NCBI GenBank assembly: GCA_965644315.1
Contig: CBFFRQ010000068.1
Coordinates: forward strand, 930,001-994,000
Direction of reading: 5' to 3'
Source of the DNA: Caecitellus pseudoparvulus
Taxonomy: Eukaryota; Bigyra: Bicosoecida
DNA length: 64,000 nt
In this document: positions 30,170 through 40,308 of the stretch, piece by piece
How positions within the stretch are numbered: position 1 is the stretch's first letter
How the letters are laid out: each line of letters opens with the position of its first letter
The notes under the pieces: model-generated
What the model saw: only the letters and a program-made list of their open reading frames with translations
Database searches by the model: none
What the model was told of the DNA's origin: nothing
Made by a program: the position numbers and the translations under genes

Positions 30170-32826
30170 ATGGCGCTCAGCACGTTGGCCAGGACTTGCT
30201 CGACAGCTCAGCCGGGAGGCAAGGCCCAAATAGCCCGTGCAGCTCTGCACCGATCGGGTGAGTGCTCTTTCCTTCCCAGACCAGAGCTGGCCTGCTGTGG
30301 TCACGTGCCTTCGAGTGTCGAGGCTGTGCTGGCCCCGCCGGCTTGTCTCCTTACCTTCAACAGCTTCCTTCTGCCATTCCGCCACTCCCCTTCGGCTGCC
30401 CTTCGTTTTCCGCAGGCCGAGTGCACTGCCTGCCCGGTGCTGAGCACGGGGCGCCGCGCGCACGCCTGTGCACACAGGCAGCACCCTCTTCAAAGAAGCC
30501 ACAAGGGCGACCTTCTGCAACTGCGGCAAGGGAAGAAGGTGCTGCGCCCGCGTCTCAGCCCAGGACCGCGCCAGAGCCTGCTGGGAGCGAAGGCACCACC
30601 AGCCGCTTGCGGTACACCAGCAAAGACCTCATGGCCAAGGCGCTGGAGTCCGAGAACGTGACAGTTCCATCTTCCATCAGGAAGAACCTCGCTGGCTTCC
30701 AGCCAAAGGCCATGTTCAAGTCTCTCGTGCACACCATCGTGACGGGCACTCCCAAGGTGGCCAGAATGGCTGCCAGCCTCGTGCAGAGATTCGTGAAGTG
30801 GCTTCTCGGCGTCATCCGGAACCCAGCCTCCTTGGGGCCGATGATGAAGAACTTGTGGGAAGTCATCAAGAAGGAAGTTAACCACTACCACCTTGGCTTC
30901 CGGCTCCTGGGCCAGGACGTGAAGACTTCCTCCAAGCTGCTGCGGCGGGTGGTGAGCGGAAACTCGCTGACTCGCCGGGAACGCAAGCTGCTGGTGCGCA
31001 CGACGTCTGACATGTTCCGCCTCATCCCCATGTCTGTCTTCATCCTGGTACCAGCCATGGAGTTTCTCCTGCCTTTCGCGCTTTACCTCTTCCCCAACAT
31101 GCTGCCGACACAGTTCCAAAGCTCCCTGAAGAAGGAAGAAGACCTCAAGCGCCAGCTGAAGGTGCGGGTGGAGCTGGCTCAGTTCCTCTCAGAGACCTCT
31201 GCAGAGTACTCGCGCCTGCTTGCCAAGCGTGCTGAAGGCACTGAGAAGAAAGACGCCGAGGAGCTGACTGCCTTGGTCAAGAAGGTGCGCTCAGGTGGCT
31301 CGCTGGAAAACAAGGAACTGCTGGCCATCACCAAGCTCTTCTCAGACCAGCTGACCCTGGACAATATCTCCAAGGCACAGCTTTTGGCCATGGCTCAGTA
31401 CATGGGCGTCAGCACCTTCGGGACGGAGGGCATGCTGCGGGGTCGTGTGCGCAGCAAGATGCAGGAGCTGAAGGAGGACGACCAGCAGATCCTGTGGGAA
31501 GGCGTGGATACGCTGAACAAGGAGGAGCTGCGCGACGCCGCCACCGCACGTGGCATGCGGTCCATCGGCCTGACCGAGGAAGGCTTACGCACGCAGTTGG
31601 AGCAGTGGCTGGAGCTCAGCGTGACGAAGAGCGTGCCCGTGGTGATGCTCATTCTGTCCCGCGCCCTTGCCCTGCACGGCACGAGCCAGGCTTCGGGCTC
31701 CCCTGAGCGCCTCTTGGAGAAGTCCCTTGCAGCTCTTGGCGAGAGCGTCGTCAACGAAGCCGTGCTCAGCGGCGCCACGGAGGACAGCAAGGACGCCGCC
31801 ATCCGATTGCGCACGCTGCAGCTGCAGGCTGTTGAGCACCAAAACACTCTCATTGAATTGGAGCGCAAAGCCGCCGAGGCAGCCGAGGCAGCTGATGAAG
31901 CAGCCTTCAAGGCGGAGGAAGCCCGGGCTAGGGCTGATGCGGTGCAGGCTGACATGGTGGCGGGGCGGGTGTCCCACGCTGAGTACGAGAAGGCGAGGGA
32001 GGCGGCAGCCAAGGTGGAGCAAGCAGCTGTGGATGCTCGTCTTGCTGCAGAGGCAGAGTTTTCCAAGATCAGCGGGCAGCACGCCAAGGAACTGAAAGCC
32101 ACCGTGAGCAATGTCGAAGCGCAGCTGGGTGTGGAGGCAGGGGAGCTAGGCGAAGGCGACATCGTTGACCCAGCCCGCCTGCAAGCCCTCGGCAAGGAAG
32201 CCGGGCTGACGGCAGAGGCCATTGAAGCCCTGGAAATGTTGGCCAGCGAGTCTGCTGTGCTGAAGGAGCGTGCCACCCTGGCGCGCATCAAGGCCTCCCG
32301 CATGCAGGAGCAGGCCAGCGAAATGCTTGCCAAGGGGCGTATCGCGAAGAAAAAGCGGGGTTCCGCAACTGCTTCCGACGGCGAGGCGTCAGGTGAACCA
32401 GCGAAGAAGAAGGAAGAGGAGGAGGAGGCCAGCCCCAAGACTGGCAGTGACGCGTCGCTAGACTACACAGCCAGCAGCGTCGCAGGCGTGTTGGACAGCA
32501 TGATTTCCCGTCTTGAAGGGCAGGTGGACAGTGTGGACTCGGCCATCGGCGATAAGCTGCACCTGCTCGACAAGGACGGCGACGGTGTGCTGAGCAGGCA
32601 AGAGCTGGAGGACGTCGTGGGGCGCTTGATGAAGCTGAAGGGCGTCCAGGAAGGAGACAGTGTGTCCGTGGGAGACATGCTTGACCTGGACAAGGACGGA
32701 AACATCACGAAGAAGGACCTCAAACTCATTGCAGGGGTGCTGGCTGAGGCTGAAGCAGAGGCTGAAGCCTCCGAGTCCGAGGCAAGCCATGCCTCTGACA
32801 CGGAAGCGACGAGCGAAAGGAGATAG
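30170..32826 (+). CDS. LETM1: LETM1, mitochondrial inner-membrane cation/proton exchanger with two EF-hands
   Basis: Exon 1 (30170-30257) and exon 2 (30416-32826) flank a 158-nt intron with a perfect GTGAGT donor; together 832 residues. The N-terminus MALSTLARTCSTAQPGGKAQ and a likely cleavage site near RARLCTQAAP fit a mitochondrial presequence. The LETM1 core is clear: a single membrane helix near MSVFILVPAMEFLLPFALYL followed by FPNMLPTQFQ, then the ribosome-binding-like helical domain. A long Ala/Glu/Lys coiled coil follows, then two EF-hand loops at 748-759 (DKDGDGVLSRQE, canonical) and 786-797 (DLDKDGNITKKD, Asp at position 12). Family members mediate K+/H+ or Ca2+/H+ exchange and keep matrix volume. 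The stop is six bases from that of the convergent IQ-motif gene. A longer unspliced N-terminus is possible but lacks a presequence. Confidence 0.93.
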
Positions 32827-32832
32827 GCGTGT

Positions 32833-35800
32833 CTAATCCATTTCGGGCCAGCCCAGGCGTGTGAAGCCTTGCAGTCGAACCTTGTCTTTGGTCACCCACT
32901 GGCCACCAGCCTGCCTTTTGGTCCGCTCATCTACCCACACTCCCTTGTACGAAGCAGATGGCCGAGTTGAAGCGGACACAGGCCGGTGTTGCCTTGTCTC
33001 GACCCTGCCTCCGAACATTTCGGCGACCTGGCGCTCAGCCCAGCTGGGCTGCGAATCGCCCTTTCTGGCATTGAGTGCCCGTGAACTGAGCTTGGTCTTG
33101 AGCTGCCGATCAGATTGCGCACGAGCTTGTTTTGCCAGGAGAGCAGTTTTTTCTCGAACTTGGTGCTCGTAGTGTTCCATCTTGGCCGTCGGCTTTGCCG
33201 CTGGATGAGGCGGAGGAAACCGGAGGCGGGCCGTCTGGGCCTGACGCTGTTCAATGGCGCCATCTTTGTCACGTACAGACAACGCCCCTCCACGGCTGCC
33301 AGGCTTCTTGGTGGCTGCAACGGCGGAGTCACTTGAGCTTCGCTGACGAGAGGCAGACAGGCTGGGCCTCCTAGTTCTCGCGGCTGGATGCTGCAGCACT
33401 TGGACTTGACGGTTGAACGCCACCACACGCGACACGGGGTCATCAAACGTGCCAGGAACCGGGCCTTGCTCCGCACGAGCAGTCTTCGATGCCTCATCCG
33501 CCTGCTCAGCCAAGGACGGTACTGGGAAGTGTGCTCTGAGCACTTCTGATGGTGTGGCAAGAGCCGAGTGCGCACCTCTCGCGTCTGACTGTGCAAAGTA
33601 CGATGCCCAGTCGTATTCCTCCGCGTCGGCTCTCACGATTCCTGTATCTGCTTGACTTGGTCTTGCTGCACCCTGAGAAGCAGTCTCCAGTTGCATCGCA
33701 CGCTGCAACGGCAAGAACCGGACGGTTGTCGGGTTTGCATCAAGCACGCTCCTTGGCAGTTTGACACTTCTGCGGCTCGGCCCTCCATCTTTCTCTGGAG
33801 TTTGGGGACGATGCTGCTCCCACCAGCTCCACTGCTCCTCCACTTGGTCGTAGCTGCTGTCATCTAGCAGCTTGCTGAGCAGCGGCAGCAAGTCTGTCGG
33901 CAGCAGGTCGTAGGGTGTGACTGCCGAGCGCCCAGCATGAATGCTGCTGTGTTCGTCAAAAGTAGCAGGTGTGGGAACGCTTCCTTTGCCCCCTCCTCTC
34001 CGGTGCTCATGCTTCCTGGATGGGGCAGAGCTGCGCTCTCCAGAATGCTCGTCGGCCAGCATGTGCTTTTGTGTGGAGTGGCCCGCAAGCTCTTCCGGGA
34101 CGTGCCACCACGTGCATGCGTCAAGCTGCTGCTGGATGCTCCGTGGAGATGGAAGCGGGCTGCTCATAGCTTGCGTGAGGTCATCCAGGCTTGCGGCCGC
34201 CTGCAACATGAGAGGGCTTGGGGGCGCAGGGTTAGTCTTTGCCGTGTCGAATGCGGCATGTGGACCTGTCACACTCGCGCCTTGCAGGGGCTGCCGATCA
34301 ATGGAGCGCTTGCCATCCAAGAGTTCGGAAGCCCGCTGGGGTGCTGTTCCAATGAACCGGGATGAGTCGCTTGGAAGACGCCAAAGATTCCCGCCATCGA
34401 CTTCGCCAACGGCACTAGGGCCATATGCTGCCTCCTGCTCCAGGTACATTTCCAAAAGCTCAGCCTTAACTACAGCTTTGGGGCGTTCGGGAATGATAGC
34501 GCTCGGTTGAATAAGTTCACTAGCCATGGCGTCAGTGGGCTGCCCTGCTTCTGAGGCGCGACCTCGCTGGTGGCTCCATGCCGCTCTGGGGACCAGTCGA
34601 AGTGCGAGCAGGTGCTCGCAGGACGTCCCTCCCATACCCCAGGGCGTCATGCCTGTCAGCCACTGGCGAATGTTCGCTGCACGAGGCATCGCGATTTTGT
34701 GCTTGGTTTGCTCACGGGCCCTGCGGTCTGCCCGGATCAGCTGCGTCAGCATGTGTACGTGTCGCATGCTTCGACGAATGAGGAAGGTACGGAAGGCACG
34801 CTGGATCGCCGCGGCCGCTCCATCCCGCGAAGAGAACAAGCCCGCAGCTTCTTGAGGAGCACTGACTGAGCCCGTTACCGCACTTCCCATGAGTCTGGCG
34901 GAGGCGAGCAGAGCCTGCCCTGCGGCATACTTGGCCAGCTGCTTCTTGAGTTCAGCTGCTTCCAGCGCCGAAATTACCCCGTCAGCAAGATCTAGCACCC
35001 CGTACTTTTGTGCAGCTACAAGCTCAGCATAGGTTGCGGAAAAGCTCACTGTGGCGTTTGTCTGGAGGTTTTGAGCCTCAAACACGAACCTGTTGAACTT
35101 GCGCTTCCGCACATCTGGCAACGACGGCCGCTGACGCAAAGAGCGCACGCGGTCAGCCACGAGCGCCAGAGCTTGGGATGGCCCCACTGAACTCTTAGAG
35201 CCGTATCCTAAGTCAGTGGGGACGCCAAGGCCCCTCAAGAAGCTCGCAACGCCTGCGCGTGTATACTCGGCCACGCGGTGCTGCATGCGGACCGACAGCT
35301 TCACTGCCTGGCCATGCACAGGTCGCACGAGGGTGGCAAGCTGAATCCAATCGCTATACTTACCTTGTCCAAGGACAGTTTCAGCACTAGCGTCGCTGCC
35401 TAGTAGTGAGGCTTCGGTTCCTAGTCCAGGTGCGCCCTGCGTTGGCAGCGCTGCAGCACTGCTGCCTGGCACTTTCCGAGCACTCAGAGCCTCACGCCGT
35501 AGCTCTTGTCTGACACTGGTCATCCAAGCTGCAGCAGCACTACGAATCTTCGAGTTTGTCGTGTGCTGCAGCACCTCATCCAAGGTAAGCTCTGTTGACG
35601 TCACATGCCCCTTCTGGCAGACGAACACATCCAACGTAAACAGCTTTGCCGCATTCAATGGCGCCGTGTGCATCTGCTGGTGGGTAGAATGCACACCTCC
35701 CTCTTCATGCAGCCCAAGTTGCCTGTCGAGCAGGTCATCTAAGCGGCGGCGCTCGAGGAAGAGGGGGTGTGACGGCTGTGAGAAATCCACTCGCGCACGC

Positions 35801-36804
35801 AGCGTGAGGACCACGCGCTCATCCGCAAGCCCTTCCTGCACGACCTCCAGCACGCGCATAGTGACTGGCACAGCAGCAGTTGAGGTGTCCATCCCACTAG
35901 CTTGCTTGTGAGCCGTCATGACGCTGGAGAGGTGCTGCGCCGCGAGGGCCCGCAGGTGCCCCACATCCTCGTGGTGCATCTGGGGAACACTCATGACTCT
36001 CGAGGACTTGATGCCTGTCTTGACGTCCACACGCTCCACTTCAAAGAGGGTAGAGAGCTTGTGCGTTGCGAACAGCCGAATCACTGCTGGGCCTTGGTTG
36101 GTGACTCTTGAGGCCTCGTGAAGTTTCACACGCCGCGAGACGCCGACAACATCTCCCAGCACGTCGTGACAAGCTTGCACAGCCGCCTCCGACCTCCTAC
36201 AAACTAGATCTGTCTGAGTACCTGCTGTGGCTTTCTGCCCGAGTCTTGCACGGCGCAGTTCTTGTGCCCTAGCAACATGTGGGCTTTCGTAGATGTTGAA
36301 GTGCCTGCGGCTGCCAGCGTCGAGTGATCTCCGACGCGTGCTGTCGCTGGAGGCGGAGTTCCTCCGCCGCAGCTCGAAAGAAGACTCCGTCGAAGAGTCT
36401 GCCTTCGTTTGCAGGTCGTCCTTGCCTTCACCTGCTTTGGGTGGCTTGGATGCGGTGCCAGAAGTACTGGGCTTGGTTGCGGCGTCCCAGTCAGCGTCGC
36501 TTTCACTGGATGCAGAGAGCGACGATGATCCCGACAGTGCTGCGTCATCTAAGGCTTGGTTCCTTCTCTTGGCTGCTGCGAGGCGCCCAGACATGAACAC
36601 CCTGGGGCTTGCGATGGGGGTATGCTCTTCACTCAGGGCTGAGCCTCGCCGCTTGCCACCGCGACCAGCGTAGAGCAACTTTGGCTTGGGTGAAACGAAA
36701 GAATGCTCTGTCTGGGAGCTTCCATCAACTGATTTCACTCCTGTCTGTGTCGCTGCTGCCTCCTGTGCGGAGGGTTGCGGAGGGAGTGAGGCAAGCAGAG
36801 TCAC
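32833..36804 (-). CDS. Large orphan protein with one IQ motif
   Basis: A single-exon protein of 1,323 residues that I do not recognise. Residues 1-210 are Ser/Arg/Lys-rich and probably disordered. Residues about 210-560 look folded, with repeated beta-like segments (VIRLFATHKLSTLFEVERVD, VPVTMRVLEVVQEGLADERV). Around 600-660 the sequence reads FVFEAQNLQTNATVSFSATY. Near 665-687 is an IQ motif, AIQRAFRTFLIRR, followed by a basic helix, so calmodulin or a myosin-type light chain could bind. The C-terminal 600 residues are mostly polar and low-complexity. They contain short Trp-rich patches (WSWWEQHRPQTP) and a basic helix near the end (MEHYEHQVREKTALLAKQAR). Codon use and GC content resemble the neighbours. 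IQ-bearing orphans of this kind are often cytoskeletal or ciliary in protists, but nothing here proves it. Confidence 0.7.
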   Translation of the reverse strand: MTLLASLPPQPSAQEAAATQTGVKSVDGSSQTEHSFVSPKPKLLYAGRGGKRRGSALSEEHTPIASPRVFMSGRLAAAKRRNQALDDAALSGSSSLSASSESDADWDAATKPSTSGTASKPPKAGEGKDDLQTKADSSTESSFELRRRNSASSDSTRRRSLDAGSRRHFNIYESPHVARAQELRRARLGQKATAGTQTDLVCRRSEAAVQACHDVLGDVVGVSRRVKLHEASRVTNQGPAVIRLFATHKLSTLFEVERVDVKTGIKSSRVMSVPQMHHEDVGHLRALAAQHLSSVMTAHKQASGMDTSTAAVPVTMRVLEVVQEGLADERVVLTLRARVDFSQPSHPLFLERRRLDDLLDRQLGLHEEGGVHSTHQQMHTAPLNAAKLFTLDVFVCQKGHVTSTELTLDEVLQHTTNSKIRSAAAAWMTSVRQELRREALSARKVPGSSAAALPTQGAPGLGTEASLLGSDASAETVLGQGKYSDWIQLATLVRPVHGQAVKLSVRMQHRVAEYTRAGVASFLRGLGVPTDLGYGSKSSVGPSQALALVADRVRSLRQRPSLPDVRKRKFNRFVFEAQNLQTNATVSFSATYAELVAAQKYGVLDLADGVISALEAAELKKQLAKYAAGQALLASARLMGSAVTGSVSAPQEAAGLFSSRDGAAAAIQRAFRTFLIRRSMRHVHMLTQLIRADRRAREQTKHKIAMPRAANIRQWLTGMTPWGMGGTSCEHLLALRLVPRAAWSHQRGRASEAGQPTDAMASELIQPSAIIPERPKAVVKAELLEMYLEQEAAYGPSAVGEVDGGNLWRLPSDSSRFIGTAPQRASELLDGKRSIDRQPLQGASVTGPHAAFDTAKTNPAPPSPLMLQAAASLDDLTQAMSSPLPSPRSIQQQLDACTWWHVPEELAGHSTQKHMLADEHSGERSSAPSRKHEHRRGGGKGSVPTPATFDEHSSIHAGRSAVTPYDLLPTDLLPLLSKLLDDSSYDQVEEQWSWWEQHRPQTPEKDGGPSRRSVKLPRSVLDANPTTVRFLPLQRAMQLETASQGAARPSQADTGIVRADAEEYDWASYFAQSDARGAHSALATPSEVLRAHFPVPSLAEQADEASKTARAEQGPVPGTFDDPVSRVVAFNRQVQVLQHPAARTRRPSLSASRQRSSSDSAVAATKKPGSRGGALSVRDKDGAIEQRQAQTARLRFPPPHPAAKPTAKMEHYEHQVREKTALLAKQARAQSDRQLKTKLSSRALNARKGDSQPSWAERQVAEMFGGRVETRQHRPVSASTRPSASYKGVWVDERTKRQAGGQWVTKDKVRLQGFTRLGWPEMD

Positions 36805-37491
36805 ACCAGCGTTTCGGCCGTTGCCTCAGTCTCTCACGGTCACCGCTGGGCACCAAATCATGCTGGCCCACCACGCTACAGGACCACCCGGACAGCAACC
36901 ATTCCTAACCAGCGATGAGCGAGCCAAACATGCCCTGCAGTCGTCTGTCGCTTGGCTAAAGTCTGCCTTTGCTGCGGCGCTGGCCTGCACGGCAGCCCGC
37001 CCCATGCTGGGGCTCAACGCAGACCCCCCCGGCGTTCCTATCGCAAGGTCATGCTTGCTAAGTGGCTTCAGGGTGGGCTGCACCCCCACCTTCCGACTCT
37101 GTCCGCCACTTCGACTGGCCATGGACCCCTGGACAGCAGCGGGCTTGCAAAGGAGGATCTGACGCTGAAAAATCTGAAGCCAAGGGCTGCCGCCTCCAAA
37201 GGCAGCACGCTCCAGCAAATATACTCGTACTTGGCGCGGCGGAGGGTGTCTTGTTTGCTTGACTCGTGAAGCAAGCACTGCACGTGGCAGGGGTTCAGTT
37301 TTGCACAGGTACTTGGAATGCAGGCGATTCCCCACAAGCCCGGCAGACAGAAATGAAGCGCATCCCACACAAATGCAGAGGGTGGGGCAATTCGTTGTCA
37401 CACACACTACGTGATTGCACGCTTTCGTTAATGACACCCTGGCCTGCGTAGTGCTGGGCTCTGTTCACCCCTTTCGCTGCCAGAATCCTCG
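36805..37491. other. Gap with an unresolved, possibly coding stretch
   Basis: These 687 bases separate the IQ-motif gene (-) from MAD2 (+). Two plus-strand frames look partly coding. One runs from an ATG at 36860 to 37162 and contains FLTSDERAKHALQSSVAWLK. The other ends with a stop at 37269 and contains LAKEDLTLKNLKPRAAASKG then STLQQIYSYLARRRV. A spliced small gene joining the two is conceivable, but I found no consensus intron that joins them in phase. The minus strand is also open in places. The region must at least hold the promoters of both neighbours. Confidence 0.25.
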
Positions 37492-38395
37492 ATGGTACGC
37501 GTGCTGGCCAGCGTTACGCTTAACGCCGACTGGCATGCACCCTTGCGCCATGTTTTCACCTCACAGGCAGCATCAACGTCTACCAAGAGCGAGATCACGC
37601 TCAAAGGCTCTGTTGCGCTTGTGACAGAGTTCTTTGGCTACAGCATCAACAGGTGCGTCCGCCAGGAGCTCGCAGGTTGGCAGGTGTGCGAGTGATGAAA
37701 CGCCAAGCGGCCACCCCACGCTGCAGCATCTTGTACCAGCGTGGGATCTACCCGCCTGAGACATTCAATCCCGTGTCAAAGTATGGGTTGTCATTGCTAG
37801 TCACCGTGGATGAAGGCCTTAAGGCATACTTGGCTCAGGTCCTGTCCCAGCTGTCAGGTGAGCTGGTGCACAAGGCGTGCAGGTCACCTTCAGGCGTGTG
37901 CACGGAGCAGTCGCCCTGCGCAGAGTGGCTGACGCAAGGCAGCATTCAGAAACTTGTCGTAGTCATCAATGGCATCGAGAGTGGTGATACCCTGGAGCGC
38001 TGGGTGTTCAACATTGAAACTGACAAGGGTGTCAAGGCAGATGGGTGAGCCACACGCGCCCACTCTCAGATGCTCCCCCGCCGTGCACTGCTTCGTCTCC
38101 CGAACCTGGGCGCAGGCCGGGCAAGGAAAAGAGCCTGAAGGAAATCCAGGCAGAGATCCAGGCTGTCATTCGGCAAATCACTGCCACGGTGACGTTCCTG
38201 CCCCTGCTGGACGAGCCGTGCGCCTTCGACCTGCTGGTGTACACAGACAAGGAGGCAGAAGTGCCCAAGACGTGGGAGGAAAGCGATCCCCAGTACATTG
38301 TAAACAGCACCGAGGTTCGCCTGCGCAGCTTCACGACCAAGGTGCACAAAGTCGACGCCATGGTCACTTTCAAAGACACCAGCGACGAGGTGTGA
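37492..38395 (+). CDS. MAD2: MAD2, spindle-checkpoint HORMA protein
   Basis: Five exons (37492-37494, 37567-37652, 37727-37857, 37924-38044, 38116-38395) join in frame to 206 residues, almost exactly the usual MAD2 length of about 205. Conserved HORMA blocks run end to end: ITLKGSVALVTEFFGYSIN, SILYQRGIYPPETF, SIQKLVVVINGIESGDTLER, IQAVIRQITATVTFLPLLD and VNSTEVRLRSFTTKVHKVDA (the safety-belt region). MAD2 switches from open to closed form on MAD1 or CDC20 and inhibits the anaphase-promoting complex until kinetochores attach. The first coding exon in this model is the ATG alone, followed by a 72-nt intron. The resulting start (M then AASTSTKSEITLKGS) matches the short N-terminus of known MAD2 proteins. 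Without that splice the frame stays open and adds 24 residues. Confidence 0.95.
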
Positions 38396-38427
38396 GCCGC
38401 GTCGCTGGCACAATGCAACAGCGTGGC

Positions 38428-39912
38428 TCACAGTTCATCGTGGGGTGAACTGAACTCCTCTGCAAGGTGTGGTGGCGGTGTTGTCTCCGGGTCGTGGGGG
38501 TCATACGCCTCGGCTGCCATGGCATCTAGTGTGTCCATGCTCACCTCATCGGCGCCCAGGTGGCCGTGCACGAGGGGGGAGTGGAAGTGCCCTGCGACCT
38601 CCTTCCACCGCCCTGTCTCCGCTGCGTTGAGCCAGCCCTGCAGGTCAGCTTCCGCTGGCATGGACACGGCCTCCAGGACGGCCACCTCGTCGCCGTGCTG
38701 GGCGGGCAGCCCTCCCGCCACGGCCAGCACCAGCTCCTCTCCGTCAGCGGGTGCATACACCCACAGGTCGTCCATGAAGCCTGTGCCGGCTTTGGCATAT
38801 CGGTGGTGCTCGTGTGCCTTCTCGTGCTTCACCCCGCCGAACCGCGTCGGGTGCCCCAGTCGCACCGTGTCCCCGGCACTTGCCCAGCGCCCCAGGCGAC
38901 CGTGCCCTCCTGGCGGGTGCCCACCCAGGCGGCCACGCCCGCTGATCACATGTACGATGCCAGTCTTCGGCGCTGGCACGTGCAGCTGCGCCACAGTGCC
39001 AGGGGTGAACGTTGCGAGGCCGAGGAGGGCAGCAGTGAAGGTTCGGGCGGGTCCGTGGCCGCCGTGCATGGGCCCCGAGAACAAAGTGAGGGACGCCGAA
39101 CCCGTGCGACAGGGCACCTGTACATGCCCGAGGGTGGCTGTCATGTAATGCTGGAAGTGGGGCGCCTCCTCCTTGTGCTGCAGCGGCGAGTCGTACAGCA
39201 CCAGCAAGCCTTTGCTGGCAACGCCTGTCGTGGAAGCTACTTGTACCTGGCTGCCCGAGCCAGCGGATAGCCAAAGCGCTTCCTTAGCGGAAGCATCCAT
39301 TTCCTGACCCAGACCATTTGTCACTTTGACCCCGCCCTCCAGGGGGATGAACACGAGCTCTGTGCCTCTGCATCGTGAGCAGGCAGGCGCTGGCTGTGAG
39401 GCAGGCCCAGACACTGCGCCACGGCGCAGCCGGCACACACCTGACAGGGAAGGTCTTGGAAACATTGGCGGGAAACGTGACAGTGCCCAGCTGCAGCACT
39501 GGGTCTGTCGTGGGATGCTGCACGTGGGGGTGAGTGGCAGGCGTGCGAGCACAAGTTCCGCACCAGGTTCGAAGCGCTACGCACGGGGTCATCTGGCAAG
39601 CCGAAGCAGCCTTCAAGCGTCCCAGCGAAGCGATTGCGCAAGCAACCGTTCGAACTGACCGCCGCTCGAACTTGGCCCGTCCTGCAACGCTCGTGGCAGA
39701 GACGGCGACTGTGCTTGCATCGCGCATAGGTGTGCACGCAACACTGGCACCACGCACTGGAATGAAGGCCGCTTCGTGACAGGGTTCAATCCCGCGTGCT
39801 CCAATGCATCGTCCAGTGTGTGGTGCACCGTGCCCACGGCACAACACTCCTGCAACAGCAAAGCCAGGGCAGCCCAGCACGCCAACCGCGCTGCTGTGCA
39901 GCGTGCAGCCAT
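38428..39912 (-). CDS. Secretory-pathway two-cupin protein with ER-retention signal HDEL
   Basis: Four exons (39912-39758, 39681-39585, 39517-39441, 39367-38428) with introns of 76, 67 and 73 nt, all consensus, give 422 residues. It starts with a classic signal peptide (MAARCTAARLACWAALALLL, cleavage likely after ECCA) and ends FSSPHDEL, a canonical KDEL-type retrieval signal, so it should reside in the ER lumen. The body looks like two double-stranded beta-helix (cupin or pirin-like) folds. The first lies around residues 85-180 (VLQLGTVTFPANVSKTFPV, LVFIPLEGGVKVTNGLGQEM). The second is around 220-330 (IVHVISGRGRLGGHPPGG, then WASAGDTVRLGHP and HEKAHEHHRYAKAG). Several His residues in the second domain could bind metal. 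I know no named ER protein with this architecture; enzyme or binding activity is not assigned. The acidic, Pro-rich C-terminus precedes HDEL. Confidence 0.8.
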
Positions 39913-40308
39913 CGTGGCACCAAAGTAGGGCAAGCGCCTTCCCGAAGCACTTGGAGGGCTGCTACGAGTTCGCAAACAAGCTCCCCTTGCAGTGGAATGC
40001 AAGGATGCCTTGTGTCTGCTTCAGTACCTGGTGGCTGGAGTTTGCTCGCACTCCCCTGCTGAGTATCCTATGAACCAGGCGCCGTGCGACGAGGCGAGTG
40101 GCGCGCTTCGCGGATCAAATTTGTGACACGCCACCAAGCATCGCCTGCACTTGTGGCGCATACCCGGCCATGCCCACGGGTCCCTACCTCCCCTCACCGC
40201 AAGGAGCTGGTGGCATTTGGACCAGCGCGTGAACGAAACGTCACTGAAACGCCAGCGGCTGTTTGCACTCCCTACCGTGCGTCGAAGGTAGGGAGACGAG
40301 GGGCTGCC
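39913..40308. promoter_or_regulatory. Shared divergent upstream region
   Basis: These 396 bases lie between the divergent HDEL cupin gene and INTS6. The INTS6 frame remains open upstream to 40084, but that stretch has no INTS6 similarity. No RNA gene or clear promoter motif seen. Confidence 0.4.
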
